From Ligula intestinalis (taxonomy: Eukaryota; Platyhelminthes; Cestoda; Diphyllobothriidea; Diphyllobothriidae), in NCBI GenBank assembly GCA_036362985.1, contig JAYGXS010000007.1, positions 3,660,359-3,724,358 of the forward strand: a stretch of 64,000 nucleotides of DNA, read 5' to 3'. The notes under the pieces are model-generated. The model was not told the DNA's origin. It saw only the letters and a list, made by a program, of their open reading frames with translations, and searched no databases. The first letter of the stretch is position 1, and each line of letters begins with the position of its first letter. Below are positions 41,681 through 54,487 of the stretch, piece by piece. Made by a program: the position numbers and the translations under genes.

Positions 41681-42495
41681 CTTTCGTAATAAGAGGAGTG
41701 TGTTCAACCCCACAATGCAAGTTCACATAAAATAAATCCTAGGGTGAGCTGAAAAAGGTTAACGCATATAAGGTTTTATTAAAATTCAAAACGCATTGCT
41801 AAACACTGCGTTGTTCTTGTACACGTTTATAAATGCACTTAGTAAAGAACATTTAAATTCTGTGGACTGGAGCCAAACACTATGGAAGAAAGAAGGCTCG
41901 TCGGGAAAAATCAAGTTTAACTCGTGTAGATTTAAGCTGGTTACATCAACTCGTCTTCAGACAAAATGAGAAATGAAGGTAAAATCATTAGACAAGAGAG
42001 TTTGACGTAGGGGTTGCATCAAACAGCTGCGGTCCAGGGGGCGCTGAGGATGAGTTAGGGGGACGCGAATTATGTTACGATAGGTGCAGCAAGTGAGGAA
42101 GGGGTCACGTCTCCGGGAGATAAAGAATCAATAAAGTTCTACTTTGTCGAGCACTGATAAACACTTGTTGTTTCGTGCTGGCCGCAAATTCGTAGGCCGT
42201 GCGCGCATAACGTCGTAATTTAAATCGAGTGCCAAGTAGAGATTGATAATGCTTGTGTCAGAATGCTAATCTTCAAGACATTATCTTGCCTGTATTGTGT
42301 TAGCCGTGGTGAACACTGCAGTTCCGTCCTAATTAAAGAGGTGAGCACAATACATGTCGTGTTTAAACATGAAACATAGTTATTCGCGTCTTCCGATGGC
42401 CGGCTTGTGTTCAGTTATACGGGTTCCGAGTTTCCATCAGGTTTGGATCATTTGAACGCAAGGGCAATTAGAATACGGAATGTGAGCTACCCTCA
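41681..42495. other. No supported feature
   Basis: Around 41,910-41,960 a word TCTTCAGAC and an inverted ACTCG...CGAGT could be a decayed ribozyme end on the minus strand, and 42,105-42,150 has an AATCAATAAAG word like PLE tails, but neither can be established. Confidence 0.3.
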
Positions 42496-42790
42496 GGGAG
42501 GACATGATTCAGATGCCGAGATGGTATTATTGTTAGGCGATCGCTTCAACAATTCCATGCATGTAGGGTAACGAATATAAGTTCCTCTGTAACACTTCTT
42601 CGCTAGGGCACAGGTAAACAGTTTCGAACAAAGCGTCTCTTGTGGAGTGGCTGCTCCTATAACTGAGAATTCTTTCGGCATTTGAGTCTTTTCTGTAGAC
42701 GCTGGTTTCGAGGAAACCATCGCCGACTCTTGGCACCTTGACGTCGAGAAGTGTCCATCCATACTCCGTCGAGTGGAACTTCACTGATTC
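42496..42790 (-). pseudogene. PLE reverse transcriptase C-terminal fragment
   Basis: Reads ESVKFHSTEYGW, TLLDVKVPRVGDGFLETSVYRKDSNAERILSYRSSHS, then LFETVYLCPSEEVLQRNL. This is the LPFLDV...SVYRK...YRS.HP block and thumb of Penelope-type RT, closest to lineage 2. LPF of LPFLDV appears deleted (TLLDV). A Met-initiated frame extends 45 codons upstream to 42,895 and mimics a signal peptide (FILVTSVCLLVGC). I take that as fortuitous, or as a relic of the motif C region. Confidence 0.6.
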
Positions 42791-42895
42791 TGCATCACCG
42801 GACACGCAGCCCACAAGCAAGCATACTGATGTGACTAAAATAAACTGACATAAGGCATTCTGGGAAGTCATGTTTTCTTTATTCTCAAGGAACAA

Positions 42896-43925
42896 ATGTT
42901 CGGTCTCCCGCTGGCTTCATTAAGTTTTGGCATTTTGACAGAGCGCACCCGCAAACCCTTACGCTTGTTTTGTTGCTTCTGGCATCGGAAACAGCTTTTG
43001 TGGAAACCCGTCGGTATCCGTTCCATTGGGGTAATTGGTTAACGTAGAACAGTTCTCTTTTAATTAGATACCAACTGCTACATCATCAAAACACGCCGTT
43101 AAAAAGAGATGTAACACAGAGTTTCTTGTGGGCCACAGGATGATTGATCTCCTTTTTCTTCATCTAACAGTTCCGAATGTATATTACCCCAGTTATTCAG
43201 CCCATACTAACGTCCACGATTCGCGCGTTAGTGAAAAACACTAGTTTTGCGTAAACACCAAACGCTATCTATACAATTTCCAATAACTTATACAATTTTC
43301 TCTACGCATTTTTGAGCCTAATCACACAACACACCAACTAAAAACGGCCTTTATTCCAAACGCTACAGTTTTTTTGAAACGTATTTGCCGCAATCAAGGC
43401 AGCCAACTGTGTTGGAAAGTTCAAGCAGTGAGAAGCGGGCTCCACAAAAAGGCCCATGTAAAGGCGAACCAACTTCGCACTAAAAGAAATTATTTTAATG
43501 GCACAAGTGTCCAAGCATAGGCCTGAAGCCCGTTGAGCCTATTTAAAATCAGTGGTTTAGATTGCAAGCAATATCACCACAGGTGTTTGGACCTGTTCGA
43601 AACCACACCTGCGCACATCGATGGGAGGGAGATAGAGGGTGATAGAAGCGATAAACCAGCGTTTCTTCCGTTCGAATAGAGTCTTTAGCAATATGTTTTG
43701 TGTGTGCGTTCAACCGGAAGGAAATAGCTGCCCTCCCTGATTTTACTACTTGTTTTGCCACTGGCCGAAGACGGTCTAAAACTTTTCTTACACTTGTCTT
43801 ATTTCATTAAAGAATTAGCTTATGGTGCTAGCGGCATTGTTTAGCGCAGCGCTATTTCTGAAGGCTGTCTTGTCTAATTCGATCACCGGCATTGCGCTCT
43901 GTGATGAATGCAAACGTGGATACTT
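42896..43925. other. No supported feature
   Basis: No domain-bearing frame. AT-rich. Confidence 0.45.
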
Positions 43926-43929
43926 TATG

Positions 43930-44250
43930 GGAAACATTCTAGCGCTGGTTTAGAAGTGGCAGTGGTGCTAAACTGCAGAAAGTATGTAGAGTTGGCAACC
44001 GACTACCGTGGCGCCGAAAGCACAATTTGCGTGCTCAAAGGGCATTAAGTGGATTTAAATATAAATTGTTTTCACTCTGGTGGTCTGGCGGAATGCACAT
44101 CTGAACGCAAGCAAGTTGATGACTTCGTTTGTATTCTAAAAATGGGTTTATGTGCAATTTTAATGAAGCAGCCGTTAGCATAACACAACTAGAAGGTTTC
44201 TGTCCCTGTTGCTTCAAAGAAAAAAACCGAGCCATTTGCAGCTCAATACT
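43930..44250 (+). repeat. Diverged direct repeat R3, copy 1
   Basis: TAGCGCTGGTTTAGAAGTGGC and following words recur at 45,890-46,180, about 1.96 kb downstream. The LINE fragment at 44.55 kb lies between. Coding content is not evident. Confidence 0.6.
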
Positions 44251-44550
44251 TATCATAAGGGTTCTGAGGAGAAATTTACATCGTTTATTTTAAAACTCAT
44301 CTCAGCGACGTCAGCTGGAACATATTTGTCTACTGTTGAAAGAGAAAGTCTCGCATATTTACGGGAATTTGAAGGGGGCCAATTGTTTAGGATGGTTTTA
44401 AATATTTACTTCTCCTCTAAACTTAATTTATGTTAGTAAGGCACAGGACATAAATCAACATTCCGATGACAAAGTCACCCCCACACGCGAAAGCGCGCAG
44501 ACACAAAGACCCACGCGCGCGCATAGGAGCGCCACCAAGTTGTATGACCT

Positions 44551-44925
44551 TTGGGGAGGGGGTTTCAGGATCTTCACCAGAGAGCTGTAGCGGACGCAAA
44601 ATTCAGCTACCAACCCCTGGTCCTTTTGGGTGGCTATCCACCTCCAATTGCGGCCACGAAACGACAGCTCCCGAGGGTCACTCGCTGTACCCTGGCGCAG
44701 GTACGCAGTGGCTACTGCATGCTCCTTCGCCAGTACCAACACCGACTAGACCTATCCATACCCGACTGTGGCGTCTCGCCGCATGACTGCCATCATCTCT
44801 TCGCCTGCAATTCTCGGCCATCCACCCAACTCACTCCCGTGGATCTGTGGCTCAAGCCGGTCAAGGTTCCGGCTTTTCTCCGTCTCCCAACTGCACCCAG
44901 TTTGGACTCCAGCGGGGACCCCTGA
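44551..44925 (+). pseudogene. Non-LTR retrotransposon ORF2 C-terminus
   Basis: Open for 124 codons with LPRVTRCTLAQVRSGYC, LLRQYQHRLDLSIPDCG, SPHDCHHLFAC, LTPVDLWLKPVKVPAFL. This is the Cys/His-rich C-terminal end typical of jockey/I-like LINE proteins (consensus C..C..SPHDT.HLF.C). GC-richer than its surroundings. No RT is present upstream, so it is a 5'-truncated fragment lying between the R3 copies. Confidence 0.75.
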
Positions 44926-44929
44926 TCCA

Positions 44930-45885
44930 ACATGGGCGGCTAACAAACCCTTGGGGGGATGACATCACACGATAGCTGTCCGGATAGGCCGCTTGTGCAT
45001 AGACCAATAAGAATAAACGAAGCGGGCAAGGGCCGCTTGTCCTTTAATAGGATTCCACAGAAAGAAGGCTGGACACTCCGTTTACGGAGAGAAGTTGCTA
45101 GACACGCGGACGGCCAGCTGCATACAGGGAGAAGCAGAAGGACACATGCGGAGAAGCTGATGTACCCACAGAGACTGTTGCAGTAAACGTGTTCTCTGGT
45201 ATTCTGTCCATCTTATATCCCACACATACAACTAGTGGATAAAATTACCTCTATAAAACCTCTTGAACTGTTTGCTCGCAAGATTTAAACATATGCATAT
45301 GCACTTGAGTGTAGCTAGCATGGTGCTGCTGGTTTTCGAAGTTCAAAAAACGGACTTGAGCATCATATATTTTCCCCACAGTCTAGAGGCACCTTCACCT
45401 ACTGTATCTCCACTAATAAGTTCGTGTCGTACACAATGGTATACCACTTTTATAGGAGTACTGCCCAAGAAAAAGCAGAACTACGAAATGCCTGCTTTTG
45501 TAGTATTCGATCAAACGCATGGCCTCCAAAAGCACCGAGAGAATATAACTACACAAGCTTTTGAACACTGTAAACAGGATACTCAAATTTGCTTGGAGGT
45601 CTTCTCTGCTATCTGTCTAAAATTTTCAGGCATGAATGCAAATAAAAGCCATGTTTAAGCAGGAATTAAAGCAGCATTTATCCTCTGAAATGCAACCCAC
45701 ATTCTGTATGACTTTGTTTGGTTATTTGGCTAGTGGTGTTGATGCCGGTCAGTCCTAACCGTTAGAAGTTTTAATCCAATGCGACTTGCAGTTCCGGCCA
45801 TCTGTCTGTTGTTATGATTTCCAAACTTTTTAATCATGTTTAATTTTACTGGTCGTGAGCTCGAAAATGTGGTCAGCGTTTCCAA
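44930..45885. other. No recognised feature
   Basis: A 131-codon plus-strand frame at 45,263-45,658 has no domain I know. The part 44,960-45,190 is GC-richer and purine-rich and could be LINE 3' UTR. Confidence 0.35.
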
Positions 45886-45889
45886 CTTC

Positions 45890-46180
45890 AGATTAAAATT
45901 TTAATCAGAGTAAATTCTTTTAGCGCTGGTTTAGAAGTGGCGGTGGTGATATTGGCAGATTAACGACGTAGACTTGACAGCTTACAAAGTTAGCAACGGA
46001 AACACAATCCACGTGTTCAAATGGTGGAGAATACATGGGTGAGGTTTAAGTGTAAAATGACTTCTCTTTGTTTACCTGTGATGGTGTGCCAGAATTCGCT
46101 CTTTGCTGGTTTAATACCTCAAAATTCTCATAAAGTGAGATGCGTTATAATTTTAATGGTGCAAACATTAACTGCACACG
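45890..46180 (+). repeat. Diverged direct repeat R3, copy 2
   Basis: Matches 43,930-44,250 with indels. Confidence 0.55.
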
Positions 46181-46439
46181 TCTGAAAACGCGTTAATTGG
46201 CCCCACGTAGAAAAGTTCAAAATTCGAAAATTTTACAAAAGCACACCGTAAAAAATTCGGTGGCAAACCTTGCTATATAAGCTGTGGTTATAAAATCAGC
46301 ACGCAGTGCAAAATAGTACCGGATGTTGGAAGGATTAGGAAGATGGACAGTTGATTCATATGATCTTGAAAGCTCACATTTGTTGAACATAAACGCCTGT
46401 CGGTCTCATAGCATTACGCAGCTAGTAAAAATGTGAGAA

Positions 46440-46600
46440 TTGCACAGGGTTTGCAAATGCCCTATGAACATGACTATGGTATCATCACCTATGATGAAGG
46501 ATTCCCGAGGGAATCCGAAACGTCAGGCAAATAAAACTCTTGTTCCAGTGATCGCATGTTCTTCGATTGAAATGCCCTATGATTTACACTCATTGACTTA
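46440..46600 (+). mobile_element. Solo lineage-2 PLE 3' end
   Basis: A ribozyme followed by the CTCTTGTTCCAGTGATCGCATG tail shared with the 20.5-kb element, without coding sequence on this strand. Confidence 0.6.
46484..46535 (+). ncRNA. Compact hammerhead-like ribozyme (ACGU type)
   Basis: Stem I CCU (46,488-46,490) with AGG (46,525-46,527). Box AUGAUGA (46,491-46,497; first C changed to A), A, stem II GGAUUCC/GGAAUCC around the CGA loop, GAA 46,517-46,519, palindrome ACGU 46,520-46,523, C17 at 46,524. Confidence 0.65.
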
Positions 46601-46689
46601 TAACTGCCCACATGAGGAGGTTGGCATGACGAGGTATGTAGGACTGATAATTGCTGAAAGTATGGTAGCCAGTTAGCGATGTTTTTTGA

Positions 46690-46880
46690 TCGAGTACGGT
46701 AGGTAAACATCAATGTCATCAAGGGATGGAAGCGAAGTGTTTTCATTGCCCGAAACAGACGTCGGCCACGAAAGAAAGAGCGCCTGTAGAAGCGTCTTTT
46801 CTGAATACAACGCTGGACTTACTAGCCGTCTAGCCAACTCACACACATAGGAGGTAAGAGGTCTTGGCGAGTACCTGTAG
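46690..46880 (-). pseudogene. PLE GIY-YIG C-terminal scrap
   Basis: ARRLVSPALYSEKTLLQALFLSWPT matches the RLANP.LC.QK.L..AL.LPWPT end of lineage-1 nucleases (16.9 and 40.2 kb). Everything upstream is lost. Confidence 0.6.
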
Positions 46881-46899
46881 GGCTTCCAAAGGAAATGCA

Positions 46900-48635
46900 T
46901 TTGTGATATCTGTCTTCAGACGTCCTCTTTCGAGTTTACTTGTTGTTTCTTATAAACACGTATTCATGCTCTGCAATAACAATAGTATGTCTTTGAGGGC
47001 TCGTTCCTGAGGATAAATCTCACTGGATGTTTGTGATAGTGAAGTATGTATGACAGCTGCTAAAGTTCTGCTGCAACAGTTTCAGGAGAGCAAATACATC
47101 GCACTCCATCTGGGTGCAATTTTTTTTACATTTAAGGAGAAAAAACTTTGAAATCTACCAAATTGTCTCGTCTTATATTTATTACGGAACACTATACCCT
47201 GGAAGATCCATTATAGTTCATATACAAAAGCGTCTTTTCTTACTACTTTTACACTGCACAGCTGGCCTAATGGATTGCATTGGTTAACTGCACGAAATTC
47301 CAGGAAGACGTACTTTTCTGGTTTCGTAGACTCAACTTAAATTTCTGTGCATAAAAGTCGGAAAGAGAAGAAAGCTCCTTGTTTCTTTTACTTTGCACGT
47401 ATTGTATACTTAACCTCAAATTTATTCTATCAATAATCTTTCGAGGAAATATGTAGACATAAAACGATGTTCTCATATTCGGCCCACCCGGTTTGAAACG
47501 TTCTTAGGTTATTTTAATCTTTGTGCTGGTGCAGTGCGCACAAAAGGTACAGTTTTTTAATAATCTCTACTCTATTAAAACAGCATTGTCGACCAGCAAT
47601 CAAAATGCCTTTATTTACGTTTAATCTTTTCTTTTTGTTTGCCGAACAATAGAGACCACTGTTATTGTTATCCACGTCCACTGTCGGTGCACTGTACAAA
47701 CGCCAGCATCGACCGCTTTTCCTGCAAAGAACTAGCTTATCTGAAGTCAAATTGACTGAACCAATTGCATCATTGAAGGGAGTAAGACGGCACTGACAAC
47801 AGTCATTGCTGGGACCAATAAACCGCTCCTCTCCAAGAACTCCAATGCCTTGCAATTATGCCATAGGCATTGCGGATTCAAATCTTCGTTGTATTACATC
47901 ATGAGAAGTGGTGGGTCCTACTCAACTCTCTCAACAGTCCTGCAACAGGGTTGAAAAACATCTTTGATCAACGGTTTATACATGCCAAAACTTAAATTCC
48001 CCAAATTGAAGGAAGTCAGTTGATATTGCCTATGACGTGGCAGTTTAAAATAATGAGTTTGGGCTCTGATTTTAGGGACAAAAGATAAGAAAGTAACCTT
48101 GTAGGCAGTGCAAAAGGAGATTGCAATTTCCACTTATGACATATGAGTCAACATCAGCCCAGCCCTTGGCGCGGCTAGAAACCCTTTCCTTTTGATAGGA
48201 AGTCCAGCGCTCTAACCGTTCATCAAATCAGCCGTTGTCTGGCGTCTGTTCGGGCTCGACTGCGAGCCACACGACACAGCGAGAGGAGGTATCTGTCCAT
48301 TCGTCAGAGCAATGTATATCAGAACTAAAACCGATTTTTCATGATTTTTGGCCCTACTCCTATTCAGCGTCTTCTTTCAGCACTCTCATCCATCTCCTTT
48401 TTAATTGGTGTCACCGGAATTAAAATGAAGACTCTGTAGGAGGCAAAATTAACATCGGTGTGGATTGGCGGATCTGACATGGTGCTACATGAGGTAAACT
48501 TCGGGTAGAAATGTTGGAATGTTCTCCTCTGTTCGGGTTACCGGTGGCATAAGCTCTAATATATTCATCCTAAACTGACATATTCCTTGTTGATCGGCAC
48601 AAAATTTTAGATTCAGATATAATATTCCTTTCACC
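46900..48635. other. No supported feature
   Basis: AT-rich. No frame above 115 codons and none with a recognisable motif. Confidence 0.45.
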
Positions 48636-48639
48636 ATTC

Positions 48640-48910
48640 CCGGAAAAAGAAAGAAGGAGGGACAATTTCTGGGACCAGGTTATATTTTAGCTGACGTTTC
48701 AAAAGCCTTCTCGATTACATTGCCAGTGCGCAGTGACTGTTCTTCTGCTGGTGTCAGTAAGTGTGTCCAACCACTAGCCTGATGTCTGGTGCCTGCGTGT
48801 CAATCGATTGTACCGATCGATTTTTGGTGGCTGCTTGAATTGCTCAAGCCCTCGCGGGTGCCTCCATGGGTGTGGTTAAGTCTTTTGTATGCCTCCTGAG
48901 CGTTTCCACC
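48640..48910 (-). mobile_element. Penelope-like element H-family 3' end
   Basis: On the minus strand, the LTRHKND...AIQ...RCNQL tail of element H in decayed form (48,900-48,770), then a decayed ribozyme (48,730-48,688), then the CCUGGUCCCAGAAAUUGUCCCUCC tail that also follows element H at 32,012-32,040. Confidence 0.65.
48688..48730 (-). ncRNA. Decayed compact hammerhead (ACGU type)
   Basis: Aligns without gaps to the 34-nt core of the element H ribozyme: CUGGCAA for CUGACGA, stem II partly lost, then GCUUUUGAAACGUC intact. Two core substitutions should inactivate it. Confidence 0.6.
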
Positions 48911-49149
48911 TTATTTGATTGCGGCTGCTGGCCGTCAGCCTTGTGTGCCTTTGTCCGCCCAAAATATGGTTTCGTCCCTTCCGGGGATGGGAAAAGGAAT
49001 ATTCCAAGTGTATTATCCACGTCCTAGGGTGTCAGTAAGTTCAGTTCTCTGGTTATCAGCGCTTACTGTCAGGAATTTTTCCTCAACTCTAACGTGTTTG
49101 TGCATCGATAAGTTGTGAGCACTAGTCATGGGTCAGATATGTGGAATGA

Positions 49150-49580
49150 TAATTACTGTCACCTGCACGCAGTGAACGACTGTCGCAAGGGCGTAAGGGT
49201 TGATATGTGATCGCCACCCGGTATCGGCCACGGAATTAAAAGGGTTTGTGTAAGCGCCTTGTGAGAGCACAGCACTGAATTCGTTAACCGTATAGCCACT
49301 GCCTCGGTTGTTGCAAGGGCGTTTACCCTTGGAAAAGGTGGCTGGTGTCCGCTTGACAACCGGAAAGGCTTTTTCAGTACCGGCAAGATGATTCGTATCG
49401 ACAAGATGTGCGAGAATAGAACTGGAGATCGATCTATTTTCGCCTTTTCATAACCAGACCTGTATGTGTTCAAGTACTCTTTTATGCAGGCGCGTAGTTG
49501 TCCGGCGAATATACTCTGCTCCACGGGTGCAAGTAAAAGAGTGGATACACATGAACATGGCCTTCAACGGGAATCGGTCT
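49150..49580 (-). pseudogene. PLE lineage-1 GIY-YIG fragment
   Basis: MFMCIHSFTCTRGAEYIRRTTTRL, HKRVLEHIQVWL-stop-KGENRS, SSSILAHLVDTNHLAGTEKAF, then frame change to ALATTEAVAIRLTNSVLCSHKALTQ. CIY is CIH, YIG is YIR. The tail (ISDP end, HHR absent) stops about 49,120. Confidence 0.7.
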
Positions 49581-49599
49581 GTACCTGTGCATCGCAGGA

Positions 49600-52320
49600 G
49601 GAAGTCGCAAGATGGTGGAGATCTCGCATAAAACAGCCTGCTTTAATACAAAAAAAATAAAATAATATATCGGGTATGGGAGTGTGTGCTCCATCTCTGA
49701 GTCAAAGATCGTTAAAATTGGTTTCAGTAACAGCAGTTGAAATCTTATTTCTGCCCAAAATGGCAAGTAGTAGAGAACGCAGCATACGGAAACGTCAAAA
49801 TCGAGCATTTCAAAAATTCTTTCAAAAATATGGCTTCATGATGCCATGGAGTTAACATTTACAGTCACTTAATGAACAGAAAAAAAGATCACTTAATCAT
49901 GTTTACCTCCTGTAATACTTTGTCTTAAATCTCTTCATAAGGGGCTTGTAAAACCGGCGAAATAAATTAGGATTCGGAAGATTGATATCGACTTAAGTGG
50001 CAGTTTAACTTACTGAATACTAGCGGGCCGTAATCTACACGTCAGCCATGGATGCTTTACTCTGCGTCGTAAAGTCAATACGCAGCGTTTTTGAATGATA
50101 TAAAAAACTATTTTTCGGATATTTTTAAGCCAAACAGACTACGACATTTTTTGGCTGCGTGCGGTTAAACACCGGACGTCACTGCCTCTACCCAGTTTGC
50201 AGTGCTCTTTTTGAGTGGGTCTCCTGTGTGAATTTGGAAGCCGGTGCAAACGCTATTCTATTTTAGTGGTCATAGCTCTCCCGCCTTTTTAAGAAAAGCG
50301 TAGGTCTCTTACTTTCTTTCAAAACTGGCTTGGTCTCCATTGCAGTTGCTGCGGGTTGATTCCCTGGTGAACAATGTACATTTCCACCGATCGCATTGGA
50401 TCCTTCGGTCGCATCATATGACATGCATATGTTACATGATTCCGAGAAATCGCAAAAGAAGCTTCAATGATAAAGAAATAATCAAAATATACACATCAGC
50501 TGGCCTTACTCATGAAATGTACGGTCAACATTTTAGGGGGTGGTGTAAGACAAATTTGACTTTATTTTTTTATTGTTTGAATAGACTTGAGGCGCAAAAT
50601 GTTAGTCCTTATAAAATGCAGTTTAGTGGAGGGTGCTAAAAAAATCGAACCTAATTGGGCCGAATCCAACGGTTCTTAATATCCAAGGTATTTTTCATGC
50701 TATTTAAGATGGCGGAACAAGCATTCTTGTTTGTGGGTGTTCCACTATTAAAAAACAATAACAAACTCCATATGCCTCTTCCTCTAGACGACATAAAATA
50801 AAGTTATGCGTTCATGAAATTGGGATAAGCGCAATTGTCAGAAAAAGCATAACTTTCGAGAATCGAGAGTGGATTCAGGTAAAAAGAAAATATTTTTCGC
50901 CATTCTGCTACGATTTGGTGTGTAATTTATTGTTAAACGTATAAGGTTATAATTTGTTTTACCGCACCGAGAATAACGAACGTAAACAAGCACATGTATG
51001 AGATACCGAGGCATGCTGCTACTCTCTTCTGCGGAGCAGTATGAAAAATATATACAATCGTTTCCTATTGACAGTTCAGTATTAACGAATAGGGAAACTT
51101 TACATGTAGTGGATGAGAGATTCTCAGATTTAGCAAATTTGAAGTATATATTCTGCAATTCTGTTCGGCTTTTGTAATCTTAGAAGGGCCTATAAGTAAA
51201 GAAATAAACGGGCGGCTGTTCAGTTGACACAGAAAAATGGGTTTCTTCATTTGCAGTAGAAGCTTCATTCCTCATACGTAGGGATAGTAAAAATATCAGT
51301 CACACTGCCATTATTTTCGTGATATTTGACGCCGAGTTATCTGTCTTATGCGTCATTTCAAGAGATAACATGTTATAAAATGCAATACAATGTTACACAA
51401 TATGTCCAAATCTTGTTCCAGATGTTCATTTCTCTCGAAAATGTGCTGAAATGTTTGGTTCGTTATAGTACTGTACCCAAAACAGGCATTTAGGTAAATA
51501 CATTTGAGAAATATATCATTTTGAAGATTTTGATAAGCACTAAGAACATAAAACTTATTTGTGGACTATTGAATTGATCCCCTGAAAATCTTCAATTGCT
51601 AACCATCAGTTCAATAACGATCTGAATCTCGTCACAATAGAAATCAGAAAATATTTACAAGGGAATTTGGCGAAAGGAAATTTCTCTTAGTCTGCACAAA
51701 ATTGTACATTTACGATTGCATCTGACAATCCCATTTCAAGTTCTTAGTAACTGACCGGCATTTCCGCACGTGAGCTTACGAATTATCTTACTTCTATGGC
51801 GTTCCTATCTGCGCAATCAAGCGGACATCCGGTGGGCACAGTCCAATGTAAATCCAGCAATGTGTATACGAAATAAACAACTAGCAGTGCTCGTGAAAAC
51901 AGGTTGGAATACATACTCAAACGTTTGGGCTGTTCGCAAACAGGCATACATTAGGGGTTAAGAATCATGACAATTTTATCCTAGGAAAGCCTTTAAATTA
52001 GCAAAATCGCAATTGTAGTTCGGTTTATTAAGCAAAATGGGCATTAAATTTGGTGTACGTAGGTGCAAGATTTATTATTGCCAAATGCCGTGTGTATGTG
52101 TTAGTAGGTGTAACAAGTGTGCTCCTATGCGTAGACTCGAATAACCACGCAAAATCACACCTTTAAAAAGTTAAAATCAGTCCGTCGAGCTGTCCAACAG
52201 ACGCACATAAAATAACTGTTCGAAGTAATTTATGAACATCAAGAACACAGCTTCAACGTAATATGATAACACCCGCTGGTTACGACATAGAAGACGATAA
52301 TCGAACCAAAGTGTTTAGCT
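49600..52320. other. No recognised feature
   Basis: Long AT-rich interval, no repeat shared within the window and no domain-bearing frame. Confidence 0.45.
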
Positions 52321-52326
52321 TGCACA

Positions 52327-52735
52327 CTGGATAAGTGATCTCGACTACACCGGTGATATCGCTCTACTAGCTTCAAGCTTTGGTCATCTACAGTCTGTAG
52401 TGGCACGAGTGAATGAGATCACTATATCGGTTTGCTTGTTCACAAATATGGGAAAAGTAAATTATTCTCGAGTTGGATCTCTAGCCAAGAGAAGGTGTCC
52501 CTGAGGATTAGTGGCTGTCAGCTTGAAGAACTAGACCGCTTTAAATACCTTGGGGCGAGGCTGCTGCTTCCGTTCATCTGTCTGATAAGTCCTCTTATAT
52601 GCGTGCGTATGCTCGTCTGTGTCCGTGGACGATGAGTAAAGCATGAAGATTTTAATCATTACTGCTTGGAGACCGTCCTCTGAGTAAAGCATACCGAATT
52701 CACCTTGAATGAAAGAGTTCGCACTCGCTGCCACC
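52327..52735 (+). pseudogene. LINE reverse transcriptase fragment (RTE/R4-like)
   Basis: LDYTGDIALLASSFGHLQSVVARVNEI (motif C with YTGD in place of YADD), then in a second frame FSSWISSQEKVSLRISGCQLEELDRFKYLGARLL, then VLLYACVC and HEDFNHYCLETVL. Internal deletions join blocks that are normally about 100 residues apart. The Ala-Asp pair of the active site is destroyed. A third LINE family, distinct from those at 8.9-11.0 and 15.6 kb. Confidence 0.7.
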
Positions 52736-53439
52736 TTTGATTTTCATTCTTCATTGCCATGAATGAATGGAACTTTCTGGATCCGATACCGCCAATTGTC
52801 ACGCATGGAGAGGTATTGTCCATGCAATCATTGAGGTTGGGTAGGTCAGGCATGATCACAGCCGTATCAGCTAAACTGACAAACCCCTCTATAGATCGAG
52901 AAATAGGAACAAGGGCCTTTACTTGGGCGGCTTTACGCTTGATAAGACAGCAGACCTGCACCATGCATGCTTTTTCGCATTCTGCTGGACTACGTCTGTA
53001 GACGGAGTCTTGAGTGCTAAATTTCCTACTTCAGGAAATTTCGACCGAAATTCTGAAAATGTACTTTCGATGTGAACGTTTTAATTATGCATGTTCGCCA
53101 TATTGATTAGCATCTGCTCGGTAAACTTCAGTCACGTCAAGATGCCAGCTTTTTTATCGAACTGCATGATTTTTAGGCAAATACTGAGTCAGTATGCCAT
53201 TTTAGAGTAAAATGCCTGTGTGATGGAATGGTTGATGTTATTCTTAATTCTATACGAACATAATAAACTAAGTATATTTTTAATATATATTCACATATTT
53301 CAGTCACATCGTGATACCGTCTTTTGAGCGAACTTCTTATTAACAACCAGCAGTAAGAGCATTCTTTAAAAAGAGGGCTAAGTAACTGGTATGCCTTTTT
53401 TTCATTGATTTTCACTGCTCTAATAAATTCAAATATATC

Positions 53440-53525
53440 TCAAGGAGAAGGAGCGTTCACCAGAAGTGGTTTATTTGGCGTCTGACGTAGTGTTTGTGCC
53501 GTGTAGCCATCCTCGGTGAACGCCC
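53440..53525 (-). mobile_element. Solo, decayed lineage-2 PLE end
   Basis: Shares AGGAGCGTTCACC, GGTTTATT and GCGTCTGACG words with 54,459-54,500 in the same order, so it is an 85-bp remnant of the end of element M, lacking intact GAAAC and CUGA boxes. Confidence 0.5.
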
Positions 53526-53529
53526 TCTT

Positions 53530-54454
53530 TCATTCTGAATTACCACCTGGAAATTGAATTTTAACTACAAATTTATTCACATGTATACTCTAAAACTATG
53601 CACAAAATTTTTTTTTCTGGTACATGTTTGGTAGCAAATAACATCCTCTTTAAATTTGATTCTTGAAGAAATGGTATCTTTTAGTCTTAAATATTTCTCA
53701 ACCGCTGAGTACTGCTGAACCTTTCCGGCCGTTACGCTTGAATTTAATATCTCTTATATATATGATTTACGAATTCTCTCTTAGGATACATAAATATTTA
53801 CGTACAGTGTGAGCCAGATGTCACATAGTTCTCATAAAATGTTCCTATGGATGTTAATAAAGTTGCATAATTAGTAAGCAGCATTAACAAATGGACAGAT
53901 ACTTAGCTCTATGAATGCACATTTCCTGTTCGTAAAAACTCTCATGATTATAATTTTTACACGATTTGGTACCGTTGTTTTACATATATTTTGAAGAAGG
54001 CGTAATTTTTTCCAAAACAAGCAGACAAAATAACATTTCAATGTATTAGGACAGGGAAAATAAATGAGAAAAAGTTATACTACACAAGTAGCCATTTCTT
54101 GTTGGTGTTCACAAGGAAACTCTTTCAAAACTCGACACCCTGGTGTGAGTGAAATATATCGAGATTACGCATACGAAGCAATATTTCCACCAAACTTTGT
54201 CAATCTGTACGAATCAAAAGTACATTTTAGAATTTTGGCTGATATTTGGGTTCCCTCACACACCTAGACCAGGCGTCAAACCAGAATTCTCAGAGCTAGA
54301 TTTGGGCTAAAATTCAGTGTACGATAAGGAAAACCATTCCGTCTATGTCCAAATCGTCGAAATTTAACTCTCGAACGAATCACATATTAATGTATCTAAA
54401 TACAAACAAGATTGAATGAATTGGATAAAATAATTAACTGTAATCAATGTCAGA
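53530..54454. other. No supported feature
   Basis: AT-rich spacer. Confidence 0.45.
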
Positions 54455-54487
54455 AGAAAGAGGAGCGTTCACCGGGAGAGGTTTATT

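Noticed and set aside
41900..42150. Possible further ribozyme ends (TCTTCAGAC with ACTCG/CGAGT; AATCAATAAAG tail)
   Set aside because: No GAAA box or palindromic stem III could be aligned, so it stays below the reporting threshold.
45263..45658. 131-codon plus-strand open frame
   Set aside because: No domain and no neighbouring exon signals. Insufficient to call a gene.
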